Shown in pieces: positions 6,987-7,129 of a stretch of 7,129 nucleotides of DNA. A program made the position numbers and the translations under genes. The stretch lies in assembly GCA_900313265.1 (NCBI GenBank), contig OMRN01000353.1:1-7129 (forward strand), in the 5' to 3' direction. The DNA comes from an uncultured Lachnospiraceae bacterium (GTDB lineage: Bacteria; Bacillota; Clostridia; Lachnospirales; Lachnospiraceae). The first letter of the stretch is position 1. Each line of letters begins with the position of its first letter. The notes under the pieces were generated by a model. That model saw only the letters and a program-made list of their open reading frames with translations, was not told the origin of the DNA and searched no databases.

Positions 6987-7129
6987 ATGTCATCCGTATG
7001 GAAACATTATAAAAAAAGACTTGAATATTCACTGAAAATGAAAAGGGAAAAGTATACCATCCTGATACCGGAGATGGCACCTTTGCATTTTCGATTAATC
7101 AAACCGATTCTTGCAAGAGACGGATATAA
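6987..7129 (+). CDS. 2-hydroxyacyl-CoA dehydratase-like partner protein, 3'-truncated (PlsR-like candidate)
   Basis: Only the first 47 codons are present and the frame runs off the window. After a basic, probably helical start (MSSVWKHYKKRLEYSLKMKR), the sequence YTILIPEMAPLHFRLIKPIL then ARDGY resembles the opening beta-alpha unit of the C-terminal benzoyl-CoA reductase/2-hydroxyglutaryl-CoA dehydratase-like segment. In many bacteria that segment is fused to the end of double activase proteins, as in chains of about 1400 residues. Here it appears as its own gene 145 bases after the activase, like the second gene of the two-gene plasmalogen operon. It would be expected to form a complex with, or receive electrons from, the upstream protein. 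The start is supported by GGAG at 6973-6976. With so few residues, the family call is recognition of a short pattern and the function is inferred. Confidence 0.65.
   Translation, partial: MSSVWKHYKKRLEYSLKMKREKYTILIPEMAPLHFRLIKPILARDGY

Noticed and set aside
6955..7035. 26-codon reading frame starting at ATG 6955 and overlapping the downstream gene
   Set aside because: It is in a different frame and has only AGGG 4 bases before it. The frame at 6987 has a better ribosome binding site and recognisable family sequence.

Overview
The window is four same-strand genes from what looks like an anaerobic Firmicute, probably a Clostridia/Lachnospiraceae-type bacterium. That placement is inferred from moderate GC, a BadF/BadG-type radical dehydratase activase (a family typical of strict anaerobes), AG-rich ribosome binding sites and TAA stops on all three complete ends. 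I cannot name a genus.

Layout: (1) 1-786 is the 3' three-quarters of trpS (tryptophanyl-tRNA synthetase), cut by the window edge. (2) Six bases later, 793-3750 encodes a 985-residue protein with three domains: a fatty-acyl-type adenylation domain, a phosphopantetheine carrier domain and a C-terminal thioester reductase. This is the architecture of carboxylic acid reductases and of NRPS reductive-release modules, but it has no condensation domain. (3) A 139-base gap follows, with a nested inverted repeat and two tiny ATGA-linked reading frames just before a start codon that has no visible Shine-Dalgarno. (4) 3890-6841 encodes a 983-residue protein with two tandem BadF/BadG/BcrA/BcrD activase domains, a four-cysteine knot and a DUF2229/2-hydroxyacyl-CoA dehydratase-like half. 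(5) After 145 more bases, 6987-7129 is the start of a further gene. Its first residues resemble the C-terminal dehydratase-like segment found fused to such activases in other bacteria.

How they may work together: two-gene operons of this activase plus dehydratase-like type have been described as the anaerobic plasmalogen (vinyl-ether lipid) synthesis system of Clostridium perfringens (plsA/plsR). A neighbouring enzyme that activates a fatty acid, loads it on its own carrier domain and reduces it to an aldehyde or alcohol fits a lipid ether or fatty-aldehyde theme. The main hypothesis is therefore that 793 to beyond 7129 is an anaerobic ether-lipid or fatty-aldehyde locus placed behind the housekeeping gene trpS. 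The domain assignments are strong. The pathway assignment is inference. No gap longer than 145 bases lacks a gene, and I see no tRNA, rRNA, CRISPR array, insertion sequence or convincing intrinsic terminator.
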